Shown: piece after piece, positions 7,398 to 13,902 of the stretch
Layout: every line of letters begins with the position of its first letter
Numbering within the stretch: the stretch's first letter is position 1
DNA from: a virus
Virus record (IMG/VR): IMGVR_UViG_3300031957_003825
Coordinates: 1 to 37,608 of that record
Length of the DNA stretch: 37,608 nucleotides
Reading direction: 5' to 3' (one strand)
Notes under the pieces: generated by a model
Told to the model about the DNA's origin: nothing
The model's input: only the letters and a program-made list of their open reading frames with translations
Database searches by the model: none
Position numbers and translations under genes: made by a program

Positions 7398-7730
7398 TCA
7401 CTCCGCAGCGATACGGTCGCGCCGCAGCTCCAGGAGGTAGTCGCCGTAGTCGCCGGCATCGGCCTCGGCGCGCTCGTCTGCCTCGCGAACCGCTGCGTCC
7501 TCCTGCGCCGCCTCTATGGCGTTAACTGCGTCTTCTCCGATGGCCTGAACCATCTGCTCGCGGGTGAGGGTCAGCGCGCCGATGCGCCACGATGTGATTT
7601 CGAGCCCGCTGATTGCCCAGCCACCGGGGAACCCGACGCTGCGGTCTTCGCGCTCATACTCGGCGCTGAAACCGATCACGCCCTCGGGGATCGGAAGCTC
7701 TTCCAGTTCGATGTGGATTTCGTAGCTCAT
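7398..7730 (-). CDS. First gene of leftward early operon (110 aa, unknown)
   Basis: Start chosen at MSYEIHIELEELPIP, preceded by AGGGAGA; the open frame extends upstream into the operator region, which would be implausible. The protein is acidic, with a beta-rich N-terminal part and a helical C-terminal part rich in Ala, Glu and Asp. In lambda this position holds regulators such as N, but no arginine-rich RNA-binding motif is visible here, so no such role is claimed. Confidence 0.8.
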   Translation of the reverse strand: MSYEIHIELEELPIPEGVIGFSAEYEREDRSVGFPGGWAISGLEITSWRIGALTLTREQMVQAIGEDAVNAIEAAQEDAAVREADERAEADAGDYGDYLLELRRDRIAAE

Positions 7731-7772
7731 GGCTGCATCTCTCCCTGTGCCGTGTTCGGCTGGTGTGAGATG

Positions 7773-7802
7773 AAGATAACTACGCAATATGCGTAGCGTC
7801 AA
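7773..7802 (-). promoter_or_regulatory. Leftward early promoter (pL-like)
   Basis: On the minus strand TTGACG (7802-7797) is followed after 18 bases by TATCTT (7778-7773), with a palindromic operator filling the spacer. It directs transcription into the recombination and integrase operon. The boxes are moderate matches to a sigma-70-type promoter. Confidence 0.7.
7780..7796. promoter_or_regulatory. Strong operator in the leftward promoter
   Basis: CTACGCA-ATA-TGCGTAG, a perfect palindrome with 7-bp arms, placed exactly between the -35 and -10 boxes. Its central 15 bases (TACGCAATATGCGTA) recur unchanged at 9083-9097 in the rightward promoter. Binding here by the repressor or Cro would block polymerase. 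Confidence 0.82.
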
Positions 7803-7811
7803 GATGAAAAA

Positions 7812-7826
7812 TAAACAAAGTGCGTA
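7812..7826. promoter_or_regulatory. Weak operator copy
   Basis: TAAACAAAGTGCGTA matches the strong operator at 11 of 15 positions, with the right half-site intact. It lies 31 bp from the strong site centre to centre, about three helical turns, which would suit cooperative dimer binding. Confidence 0.5.
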
Positions 7827-7883
7827 GTAGTCGATTTCTGCCTGCGCGACTCAGGGCGTCCAGCGCCCGGCTACTATCGGCAA

Positions 7884-7910
7884 CAAAAAGCCCCGCGCGA
7901 GGCGGGGCTA
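7884..7910 (-). terminator. Rho-independent terminator after the repressor-side genes
   Basis: Arms AGCCCCGC and GCGGGGCT (8 bp) around a 5-base loop. Read leftwards, the hairpin is followed by TTTTTG. It ends transcription of the secreted-protein gene before the leftward promoter. Confidence 0.85.
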
Positions 7911-7955
7911 GTTTGGGATAGGTTCCGGGTTCTTCTCACCCGGCGGGCATAACGA

Positions 7956-8315
7956 TCACCAGCAGCCGCTTGAGGTGCAGGTCGATGAGAACGAGTTGCC
8001 TTGAGCATCCATGCCGAAGGTGTTGCTCATGCCTGGCGTTCTGATCGTGGTCGAGTTCCACGAGTCGCCCGTGGCTGACCTGCCATAGGTTTGGGTGGTG
8101 TTCCCGTAGCTGTGGGAATCTTGAGACCAAGTAGAGCCGGTCTGGGAGTTGTAGCCCTGCACGCTCGTGGTGTTTCCATACCGCTGGACCGTGTAGGAGT
8201 TCCCGGATGCGTCGTTGCAGGTGTAGAAGCTACCCGATCCGATGCAGTTTGCCGACACCAATGAAGGCAGAGCGGCGAACGCCGCGATTAGGAAGAATTT
8301 GGCAGGAATATTCAT
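7956..8315 (-). CDS. Small secreted protein at the rex position (119 aa)
   Basis: The N-terminus has a clear Sec signal peptide: a Lys, the hydrophobic core FFLIAAFAALPSLV, then likely cleavage after VSA. The mature part is rich in Gly, Ser, Thr, Asn and Tyr with two copies of YGNTT, and has Cys residues near both ends (NCIGS, CTSSGCW) that could form disulfides in the periplasm. It follows the 70-residue gene by 29 bases and is followed by a strong terminator. Its place between repressor and leftward promoter is that of rexAB in lambda, so expression in the lysogen is likely. Function unknown; a conversion or exclusion role is inference. Confidence 0.8.
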   Translation of the reverse strand: MNIPAKFFLIAAFAALPSLVSANCIGSGSFYTCNDASGNSYTVQRYGNTTSVQGYNSQTGSTWSQDSHSYGNTTQTYGRSATGDSWNSTTIRTPGMSNTFGMDAQGNSFSSTCTSSGCW

Positions 8316-8344
8316 AACGCATTACCTTTTCTGGATCTGTCTCA

Positions 8345-8557
8345 TCATTTCCGCAAAGCCGCCGCGACCAAGCGCGCCAATCGCTGCATCTCCGCATCCT
8401 CGCCAGAGGCATCTGCCTCCAAGCTCCCGGCGATTTCCTCACGCGCAGCTGGGTCGGTCGCCAGCCCTTTCAGCATGCCAGAGATCATCCGAACGGCCGC
8501 GCTGCGCGTTGCCACAAGCTCCCGTTCAAGCGCGATGATCCTTTCGTCGGGCGTCAC
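8345..8557 (-). CDS. Helical protein downstream of repressor (70 aa)
   Basis: GTG start supported by AAGGAG eight bases upstream. The sequence is almost entirely helical and charged (ERIIALERELVATR, AEMQRLARLVAAALRK). It lies between the repressor gene and the secreted-protein gene on the same strand and probably shares their transcript. No family recognised. Confidence 0.72.
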   Translation of the reverse strand: MTPDERIIALERELVATRSAAVRMISGMLKGLATDPAAREEIAGSLEADASGEDAEMQRLARLVAAALRK

Positions 8558-8629
8558 GCTTCGGCTCCTTGACCGGTCCGGCGGTCGCAGGCTACCGTGA
8601 ACGTATGGGGAACGCTGGAGTTTTGATTT

Positions 8630-8818
8630 ATGGATTCTGTGGTGCGCAACGATGATGATCGGCTTCTTGAGCTTCTGAAGGAGGCTCGCGCAAAATCTGG
8701 CTTGCCGCTGGATTTCTGGGCTGATCTCACGGAAGGGCTTCCTTACAGCTCGGTTGCGATCCTGTGCGGCAGATCCGATTTGTTCCCGAAGTATATGAAC
8801 TCCAAGGGGATCGAATAG
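8630..8818 (+). CDS. Possible small gene convergent with the repressor (62 aa)
   Basis: ATG preceded by TGGAG about nine bases away. The frame fills the 185-base gap after the repressor and overlaps its 3' end by 76 bases on the opposite strand. The first half looks like a genuine helical protein (DDRLLELLKEARAKSGLPLDFW); the second half is constrained by the repressor on the other strand. A weak TTGACC box lies upstream. Could be chance. Confidence 0.4.
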   Translation: MDSVVRNDDDRLLELLKEARAKSGLPLDFWADLTEGLPYSSVAILCGRSDLFPKYMNSKGIE

Positions 8819-9018
8819 GCTTTCCGAAGCTTCTTGGCGACGGACAAGGGCAGGTCGCGCTTGCCGTTCTCATACTCGCCCCATGCCTGGGGAGACATGC
8901 CGAGCTTGTCGGAGAAGTCTTTCTTGTTCAGCCCGGACAATTCTCTGACACGGGTAAGGCGAGCGCACACGGCCTCCCTCGCGTCTTCCTGATCTTCAAG
9001 CACAGCTAACCCCATCAT
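8743..9018 (-). CDS. XRE-family phage repressor (short CI type)
   Basis: 91-residue protein consisting almost only of an HTH domain: ARLTRVRELSGLNKKDFSDKLGMS (19-42), with the recognition helix about SPQAWGEYENGKR (42-54). There is no C-terminal S24 protease or dimerisation domain as in lambda CI, so RecA-triggered self-cleavage is not expected. It is read leftwards, divergent from the Cro-like gene, and probably binds the TACGCAATATGCGTA operators. Start at the double ATG (9018 or 9015); the longer frame would run through the promoter region. Confidence 0.85.
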   Translation of the reverse strand: MMGLAVLEDQEDAREAVCARLTRVRELSGLNKKDFSDKLGMSPQAWGEYENGKRDLPLSVAKKLRKAYSIPLEFIYFGNKSDLPHRIATEL

Positions 9019-9034
9019 TTTGGGGATAATCCTA

Positions 9035-9064
9035 AATAAACATCCTGCGAACCGCAGTGAACAA
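9035..9064 (-). promoter_or_regulatory. Candidate repressor promoter (pRM-like)
   Basis: On the minus strand TTGTTC (9064-9059) and TTTATT (9040-9035) are separated by 18 bases. Both boxes are weak matches. The -35 overlaps the weak operator at 9058-9072, which would allow the repressor to control its own gene. The leader would be only about ten bases. Confidence 0.4.
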
Positions 9065-9072
9065 TGTGCGTA
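9058..9072. promoter_or_regulatory. Weak operator copy near repressor promoter
   Basis: TGAACAATGTGCGTA agrees with the strong operator at 11 of 15 positions and keeps the right half-site. It lies 25 bp from the strong site centre to centre. Confidence 0.5.
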
Positions 9073-9101
9073 TTGACCGCGATACGCAATATGCGTAGTG
9101 T
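9073..9101 (+). promoter_or_regulatory. Rightward early promoter (pR-like)
   Basis: TTGACC (9073-9078) and a weak -10 TAGTGT (9096-9101) with a 17-base spacer. The strong operator lies over the spacer and the edge of the -10. Predicted start of transcription is at or within a base or two of the ATG at 9108, so the Cro-like mRNA would be leaderless. Confidence 0.6.
9083..9097. promoter_or_regulatory. Strong operator in the rightward promoter
   Basis: TACGCAATATGCGTA is identical to the core of the operator at 7780-7796 and likewise lies between -35 and -10. Two identical palindromes 1.3 kb apart, each in a divergent early promoter, are strong evidence of shared repression. Confidence 0.82.
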
Positions 9102-9107
9102 TGTGGC

Positions 9108-9362
9108 ATGGAGCACATCGCGCATATCTGGCCGACCATGGCCGACTTGGCTGCCGATCTTGGCAAGCCCTACTCGACGGTCGCCGCTTGGAAGCAACGC
9201 GGCAGCATTCCGGCGAAGTATGACCTTCCCCTGATCCGGGCCGCACGGGCTCGGGGCAAGGATCTCACGTTGGAGGTTCTTGCAGAGGCGCGCACTGATG
9301 CCGCCGACGCGCCTTCGCATGCCGTTCATGAGCGTTCTCCGGGTGAAGGGGTGGCTGGCTGA
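9108..9362 (+). CDS. Cro-like HTH regulator
   Basis: 84-residue protein with a YdaS/carph-isopro-like helix-turn-helix: HIWPTMADLAADLGKPYSTVAAWKQRG (6-32), followed by SIPAKYDLPLIRAARARG. It is divergent from the repressor and is the first gene of the rightward operon, the position of Cro. It is expected to bind the shared operators and switch the phage toward lytic growth. No Shine-Dalgarno sequence precedes the ATG. Confidence 0.82.
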   Translation: MEHIAHIWPTMADLAADLGKPYSTVAAWKQRGSIPAKYDLPLIRAARARGKDLTLEVLAEARTDAADAPSHAVHERSPGEGVAG

Positions 9363-9468
9363 TGTTCGCTTGCCCACACACAGGACGTTTGCGCTGCATC
9401 GCGGCGTTTCAAGCCTCGGTTGAGATTTTCCCGCGTTCTTCGCGCTTTGTTCGCAACAGGGGGCGGGG

Positions 9469-9900
9469 ATGAACAGCTGTAGACACTTCCAAGGCCTCTT
9501 CTCGGATTCCCGGCCATCGTGCGCCAAGGGTCGCGACGTAAGGGCGTGGGCGAGGCGATGCAACGGGGGTTCTGACTTCGGAATTGCCCTGCGCCTGCCT
9601 TGCACAAAGAAAATCTCCGACGAGACCCCTCTGTTCGATTGTCCCGAGCTGGACAGGAAGACGGATGAGGAAATCGAGGCGGAGCGGGCCGCGCTGCGGG
9701 TGCATATGGATCGCTTCGTAGCGGGACTATCAGCCATCAATGAAATGCGCCGGAAGATGGTAGCGCACAAGCTGTCCAGCGCCAAGGCCACGTGCCCGTG
9801 GTGCGGGGTCAAGGATGCTCTGCAAGTCGGGTGCGCCATCGGGGCCAACAACCACATGAGGGCTCACTGCACCTCCTGTGGGGAGGGGTTCATCGAATGA
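9469..9900 (+). CDS. Phage zinc-binding protein (143 aa)
   Basis: The N-terminal part starts with CRHFQGLF, then Cys in RPSCAKG, a further Cys and RLPCTKK, a pattern common in small phage proteins with spaced cysteines. The middle is a helical region (DRKTDEEIEAERAAL). The C-terminal part carries CPWC (about 109-112) and CTSC, a second zinc ribbon. GGGGG lies a few bases before the ATG. Function unknown; nucleic-acid binding is plausible. Confidence 0.75.
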   Translation: MNSCRHFQGLFSDSRPSCAKGRDVRAWARRCNGGSDFGIALRLPCTKKISDETPLFDCPELDRKTDEEIEAERAALRVHMDRFVAGLSAINEMRRKMVAHKLSSAKATCPWCGVKDALQVGCAIGANNHMRAHCTSCGEGFIE

Positions 9901-10100
9901 GCTACGCCACAGACCTCCTCGGCCGTCCCCCTGTCATGCGCCCCATAGAGCGGGCCGACGAGACAGCGTGGCAGCCCCTCCGCTCTGAGGTGCAGAACGG
10001 CCTCAAGGTCGCCCATGTGCCCTACGCCACCTCCAACAGCAGCGTCCGGCTTTGCGCACCTGTGCATCTGCCCGCCGCGCCCTGGGAGGTGCAGGGATGA
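9897..10100 (+). CDS. Small hypothetical protein (67 aa)
   Basis: ATGA overlap with the preceding gene sets the start at MSYATDLLGRPP. The protein has many Pro and Val residues and no clear domain. Its stop overlaps the next start. Confidence 0.68.
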   Translation: MSYATDLLGRPPVMRPIERADETAWQPLRSEVQNGLKVAHVPYATSNSSVRLCAPVHLPAAPWEVQG

Positions 10101-10369
10101 GCTCCCACACACAGAACACCGGTCGTCCCCTCGTGACCGGTCAGCGCGGGGCGGGCCTCTCCTCCTCCCTGTCATGTCCCGCGCGCCTATTCGCCGCCGC
10201 CACCACTCACGAAGACACCGGCGGCATGGCCAGCAGCGGCTCCTCGCTGCGAGTGACGCGTTTCCGGGTCCGCGTGGCCAATGACCCGGATCAGATCCCG
10301 ACCCGGCGGGCAATCCGGGGAACTTCCTTGTTGGAACTAGCCGGGGCTTCGGCCTCGGCGCTTTTCTGA
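10097..10369 (+). CDS. Small hypothetical protein (90 aa)
   Basis: The start is in an ATGA overlap with the preceding gene. The sequence is rich in Ser, Thr, Ala and Arg and probably partly disordered. The gene fills the gap to the HTH gene, and coupling is the main support. Confidence 0.55.
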   Translation: MSSHTQNTGRPLVTGQRGAGLSSSLSCPARLFAAATTHEDTGGMASSGSSLRVTRFRVRVANDPDQIPTRRAIRGTSLLELAGASASALF

Positions 10370-10378
10370 GAGGGCAGC

Positions 10379-10819
10379 ATGGGTAAGACCTCGAAAATCA
10401 CCGCGGAAACGCTTGCCCCCATCTGGGCCAATCGCAGCATCCCGACGAAGAAGGTTGCCGACATGCTCGGGATCGATCGCTCCACGCTGAGCTGGAAGCG
10501 GGCGGAGCTTGGTATAGCCCCGCGCGTCACCGGCATCGTTCCGAAGGCAAACGAGGACACTTTTCGCCGCATGTGGCTGGCCGGTGTGAACGTGCGCGAG
10601 ATGGTCGAGTTCTTCGGCTACCGGCACAAGCAATCCATTCACAAGCGCCGAGACCGCCTTGGCCTATCCCCGCGCCCTGTGGGTTCTAAAGGCAAGAGCA
10701 TCACCCTGGCACAATTCCGAGAGCAGGAAATCGCCCGCCGCATGTCGGCGCAGGCTGGCGGGAAGAGGATCCACGCAGCCGGTGGCGAGGACCGCTCGAA
10801 GATGTGGAGGGATGCATGA
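10379..10819 (+). CDS. HTH DNA-binding protein (146 aa)
   Basis: Residues 5-45 (ITAETLAPIWANRSIPTKKVADMLGIDRSTLSWKR, given in part) form a helix-turn-helix, with TKKVADMLGIDRSTLSWK the likely recognition element. A second HTH-like unit lies near residues 60-95 (VREMVEFFGYRHKQSIHKRR). The C-terminal tail is basic. The gene has an AGGGC site before its ATG and couples to the PP-loop gene. It may be a regulator of the rightward operon. Confidence 0.78.
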   Translation: MGKTSKITAETLAPIWANRSIPTKKVADMLGIDRSTLSWKRAELGIAPRVTGIVPKANEDTFRRMWLAGVNVREMVEFFGYRHKQSIHKRRDRLGLSPRPVGSKGKSITLAQFREQEIARRMSAQAGGKRIHAAGGEDRSKMWRDA

Positions 10820-11661
10820 GCCCCTACACCCTACCGGATGGAAACGTTCAGATCAGCTTCTCCGGAGGACGGACGAGCGGGTACATGCTTCACCAGATCG
10901 CGGAGGCGAACGGCGGCATCCCTGAGCGGGCCAAAGTCGTTTTTGCGAACACAGGGCGCGAGATGCCAGAGACGTTGGACTTCGTTCAACAGTGCTCTGA
11001 TCGATGGTCTATCCCTATCACTTGGGTGGAGTACCGACGCCGGGTGGACCCTCGCGAGCGCTTCGAGGTTGTGTCGCACAATAGCGCCAGCCGGAATGGT
11101 GAGCCGTTCGAGGCCCTGATCCGCAAGAAGCAGTATCTGCCAAATCAACAGACGAGATTCTGCACCTCGGAACTGAAGGTGCGCCCAGCAAAAGAGTTCC
11201 TGGTTTCTGAGGGTTGGGGCAATTGGATTTCGGCTCTTGGCATCCGCGCAGACGAACCGAAGCGCGTCAATCGTGAGCCCCAGAAGGAGCGGTGGCAGCG
11301 TTGGTATCCCTTGGCTGATGCGAACGTGTCCCGCCATGACGTTGCACTGTTCTGGCGTAGGCAGGACTTCGATCTTCGGCTCTTCGCTGTGAATGGGAAC
11401 ACCGCGCTCGGAAACTGCGATGGGTGTTTCCTAAAGAGCGAAGCGCACCTGTCCATGATCGCGCGGGACTACCCTGAGCGTCATCAGTGGTGGGAAGACA
11501 TGGAGATGATGACCTCCGACTGGACGCTCGGTAACGGGGCTCGGTTTTCCAAACGTTACAGCCGCAGGGAGATACGCTTCTTCGTGGAGGCTCAAGGCGA
11601 CTGGATTTTCGAAACAGAGGACGCGCTATGCCAAGCCAATGGTGGGGAGTGTTTCGCATGA
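10816..11661 (+). CDS. PAPS-reductase-like PP-loop protein
   Basis: 281-residue member of the adenine-nucleotide alpha-hydrolase superfamily related to phosphoadenosine phosphosulfate reductase. The PP-loop SGGRTS is at 16-21; FANTGREMPETLDF at 43-56 fits the following strand and helix. Cys116 lies in RFCTSELK, the motif resembling the family's C-x-x-x-L-K signature. Extra cysteines at 201 and 204 (CDGC), 272 and 279 could hold a metal or iron-sulfur cluster. Phage members are common, and their true substrate, whether sulfur metabolism or nucleic-acid modification (compare DndC), is mostly unknown. The start is in an ATGA overlap with the HTH gene. Confidence 0.82.
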   Translation: MSPYTLPDGNVQISFSGGRTSGYMLHQIAEANGGIPERAKVVFANTGREMPETLDFVQQCSDRWSIPITWVEYRRRVDPRERFEVVSHNSASRNGEPFEALIRKKQYLPNQQTRFCTSELKVRPAKEFLVSEGWGNWISALGIRADEPKRVNREPQKERWQRWYPLADANVSRHDVALFWRRQDFDLRLFAVNGNTALGNCDGCFLKSEAHLSMIARDYPERHQWWEDMEMMTSDWTLGNGARFSKRYSRREIRFFVEAQGDWIFETEDALCQANGGECFA

Positions 11662-11909
11662 CCGCACCCATTCTCAACGCATCGTGTCCAGTGAAATCTA
11701 CTGGACAGCAACCGGCAGAGAAGCGCCGCGACCTGTTCGGCCTCAAGGCGAAATGGCTTCGCTTCGCTGACGAGCGACAGCTTCGGCGCTTGGCAAAGCA
11801 GCACGACCGCATCGAGCGCCGCAAAGCCCTGATCGCGGATGACCACGCCGAGCGCCTGCGCATCCAAGACTGCTGCGTGAAACGGATGCAGCGCGAGAGG
11901 ATGCACTGA
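11658..11909 (+). CDS. Basic helical hypothetical protein (83 aa)
   Basis: The start overlaps the PP-loop gene stop (ATGA). From residue 20 the protein is a run of Arg/Lys/Glu-rich helices (AKWLRFADERQLRRLAKQHD). The stop overlaps the rusA start as TGATG. No family recognised; nucleic-acid binding is possible. Confidence 0.72.
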   Translation: MTAPILNASCPVKSTGQQPAEKRRDLFGLKAKWLRFADERQLRRLAKQHDRIERRKALIADDHAERLRIQDCCVKRMQRERMH

Positions 11910-12265
11910 TGGGCACCACCATCACCCTGCCTTGGCCTCCCTCGGCCCTATCTCCGAATGCCAGAGGCCACTGGAGCATCAAGGCGCGCCACGCGAAGAA
12001 ATACCGCTCGGACGCCGCGTTCCTCTGCATGGCTCAGGGACTACGCAAAATCGCCTCTGACAGCCTCTCTCTGCGCATCACGTTCAACCCGCCGAGCCGC
12101 AGGGCTCAGGATCTCGACAACATGCTGGCGAACCTGAAATCCGGCCTAGACGGGATCGCAGACGCGACCGGCGTGGATGACAGCAGCTGGACCATTTCCA
12201 TGTCCAAGGGCGAGCCCGTCAAAGGCGGCGCTGTGGTGATCGAGGTGTTCGAGGTGACGGCATGA
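11909..12265 (+). CDS. rusA: RusA-type Holliday junction resolvase
   Basis: Dimeric endonuclease that cuts four-way junctions produced during recombination and replication. Family signs in this 118-residue protein: LPWPPSALSPNARGHW at the N-terminus, DLDN (68-71) with the catalytic acidic residues, Lys77, DGIADATGVDD (81-91). The length is usual. It acts in the same pathway as the exonuclease and NinB-like protein of the leftward operon. Confidence 0.93.
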   Translation: MGTTITLPWPPSALSPNARGHWSIKARHAKKYRSDAAFLCMAQGLRKIASDSLSLRITFNPPSRRAQDLDNMLANLKSGLDGIADATGVDDSSWTISMSKGEPVKGGAVVIEVFEVTA

Positions 12266-12438
12266 GCGACACGCTGTCCCGCATCGAAGCAATGGATGCT
12301 GACCACCTCCGCGGCGTCTGGTGGCGCCTCAACGACGAGGTGCTGCGCAAGACCTGCCCGGAAGCGCCGGGCGAGCGCGCCGCAGTCATCGCGAGGGCCA
12401 AGGTGCTTCGCGTCGAGCTCAAGGAGCACAACCAGTGA
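12262..12438 (+). CDS. Small helical hypothetical protein (58 aa)
   Basis: Overlaps the rusA stop as ATGA. The protein is helical throughout (DTLSRIEAMDADHLRGVWWRL) with a charged C-terminus. It lies between rusA and the helicase gene. Function unknown. Confidence 0.7.
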   Translation: MSDTLSRIEAMDADHLRGVWWRLNDEVLRKTCPEAPGERAAVIARAKVLRVELKEHNQ

Positions 12439-12501
12439 CCTTTCAACACATCGGAACGATAGCGCGCCGCCTTGTCGAGCGTGCAGCAGACGGAGCAGAG
12501 A

Positions 12502-13902
12502 ATGGGCGAGATCGTGAGACTGAGACCGGAGCAGGAGCAGCCGAGCGTATTCAGCGCGGAAGCGGAGCAGAGGGTGCTCGGGGCAATCCTCCTGGACAAC
12601 TCGAACGTCTCGATAGCGGCGACGGCCGGCGGGCCTGATCTCTTCTATGATCCGGTCCACGCGGCGCTCTACCAGCGCATCGCTCACCTTGAGCGTGACG
12701 GTATCCTCGCGTCACCTGTGACGCTTCAGGAGTGGGCCGCGCATCACGACGGCATGAAGGATATCGGCGGGCCGCGATATCTCGCGCGCATCTCCGGCAG
12801 CGCAGCCTCGCGCTTCGAGTTCAAGGACTACTGCCACCACCTCGCAGAGCTTCGTCGCCGCCGCCTTGTCATCGAGGCAACGGACGCGGCCACCCGCGAG
12901 GTGATGACCGGAGAGCATGAGGCTTCGCAGGTGGCCGGGCGCCTTGAGGCGGCTCTGTCCGTCATCGAGCCGGGGCAGGGTCGCGGGCTTGTCTCAATGA
13001 CATCCGCCGTGACCAAGGCCGCACAGGAAGCGTGGGCCGCGCAGCAGGGCGAGCAGAGCAACCGCGTGCCTTCTGGTATCAACGCTCTGGATCGCATCGT
13101 GGGAGGCTTCTACCCCGGCGATCTGGTGCTTCTCGGCGGGCGCCCGTCGATGGGCAAGAGCGCCGTCGCCGTCAACCTCGCGCTGAACGCTGCCCGGCGC
13201 GGCGAGGGTGTGGCCTTCTGCTCTCTTGAGATGCAGCCGGAAGCGATTGCGCTGCGGGCTGTCTCCGAGGCGATGGCAGCGCGAGGCAAGGCCGTGTCCT
13301 ACCGCGATCTGCGTTCCGGCAACTGGACCGACATGCACCGGGACGCCTTCGCTGATGCCATGAAGGAGATCGCGGAGCTTCCGATTTTCATGATGCCCCG
13401 CGACTATGCCGATGTGGGCGCGCTCATGGCCGGAGCCAAGCAGGCCCGCGCACGGCTTGGCGGTAACCTTCGCCTCGTCGTGGTGGACTATGTGCAGCTG
13501 ATGCGCGCCAGCCGCGCCGCCAGCCGCTACGAGACAATCACGGAGATCAGCACCTCGCTCAAGCGCCTTGCCGGGACGCTGGACGTGCCCGTGGTGGCCC
13601 TGTCTCAGCTCTCCCGAGCAGTCGAGACGCGCGAGGACAAGCGCCCCATGATGAGCGACCTGCGCGAGTCCGGGCAGCTGGAGCAGGACGCAGACACGGT
13701 GCTCTTCTGCTACCGCGACGAATACTACCTGGAGCGCGAGAAGCCGCAGGACGCGGAGGAATTCGATGCGCACGAGCGCGCCCTGAACCACGCGCGAAAC
13801 AAGCTGGAAATCATCGTGGCGAAGCAGCGTCAGGGCGGCATCGGGACCGCTCACGTCATGTGCAACGTCGCCTTCAACCGCATCTGGGAGGCGGGAGCAT
13901 GA
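12502..13902 (+). CDS. dnaB: Replicative DNA helicase, DnaB family
   Basis: Hexameric ATP-dependent helicase that unwinds DNA at the phage replication fork. The N-terminal domain starts SAEAEQRVLGAILLD. The RecA-like core has Walker A GGRPSMGKSA (about 212-221), Walker B LVVVDYVQLM (about 325-334), and the conserved LSQLSRAVETR and DLRESGQLEQDAD motifs. The length of 466 residues is usual. The ATG at 12502 follows GGAG; an in-frame TTG ten codons earlier is an alternative. The next gene, the O-like protein, overlaps its stop and probably loads it. Confidence 0.96.
   Translation: MGEIVRLRPEQEQPSVFSAEAEQRVLGAILLDNSNVSIAATAGGPDLFYDPVHAALYQRIAHLERDGILASPVTLQEWAAHHDGMKDIGGPRYLARISGSAASRFEFKDYCHHLAELRRRRLVIEATDAATREVMTGEHEASQVAGRLEAALSVIEPGQGRGLVSMTSAVTKAAQEAWAAQQGEQSNRVPSGINALDRIVGGFYPGDLVLLGGRPSMGKSAVAVNLALNAARRGEGVAFCSLEMQPEAIALRAVSEAMAARGKAVSYRDLRSGNWTDMHRDAFADAMKEIAELPIFMMPRDYADVGALMAGAKQARARLGGNLRLVVVDYVQLMRASRAASRYETITEISTSLKRLAGTLDVPVVALSQLSRAVETREDKRPMMSDLRESGQLEQDADTVLFCYRDEYYLEREKPQDAEEFDAHERALNHARNKLEIIVAKQRQGGIGTAHVMCNVAFNRIWEAGA

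Noticed and set aside
9015-9857. 280-codon minus-strand frame across promoter, Cro-like and zinc-protein genes
   Set aside because: It would run through the operators and two better-supported plus-strand genes, and shows no domain.
12435-12638. GTG frame in a GTGA overlap after the 58-residue gene, 67 residues
   Set aside because: The coupling looks good and the first 20 residues (VTFQHIGTIARRLVERA) are plausible, but two thirds of it overlaps the start of dnaB out of frame. It may be a remnant of a small gene.
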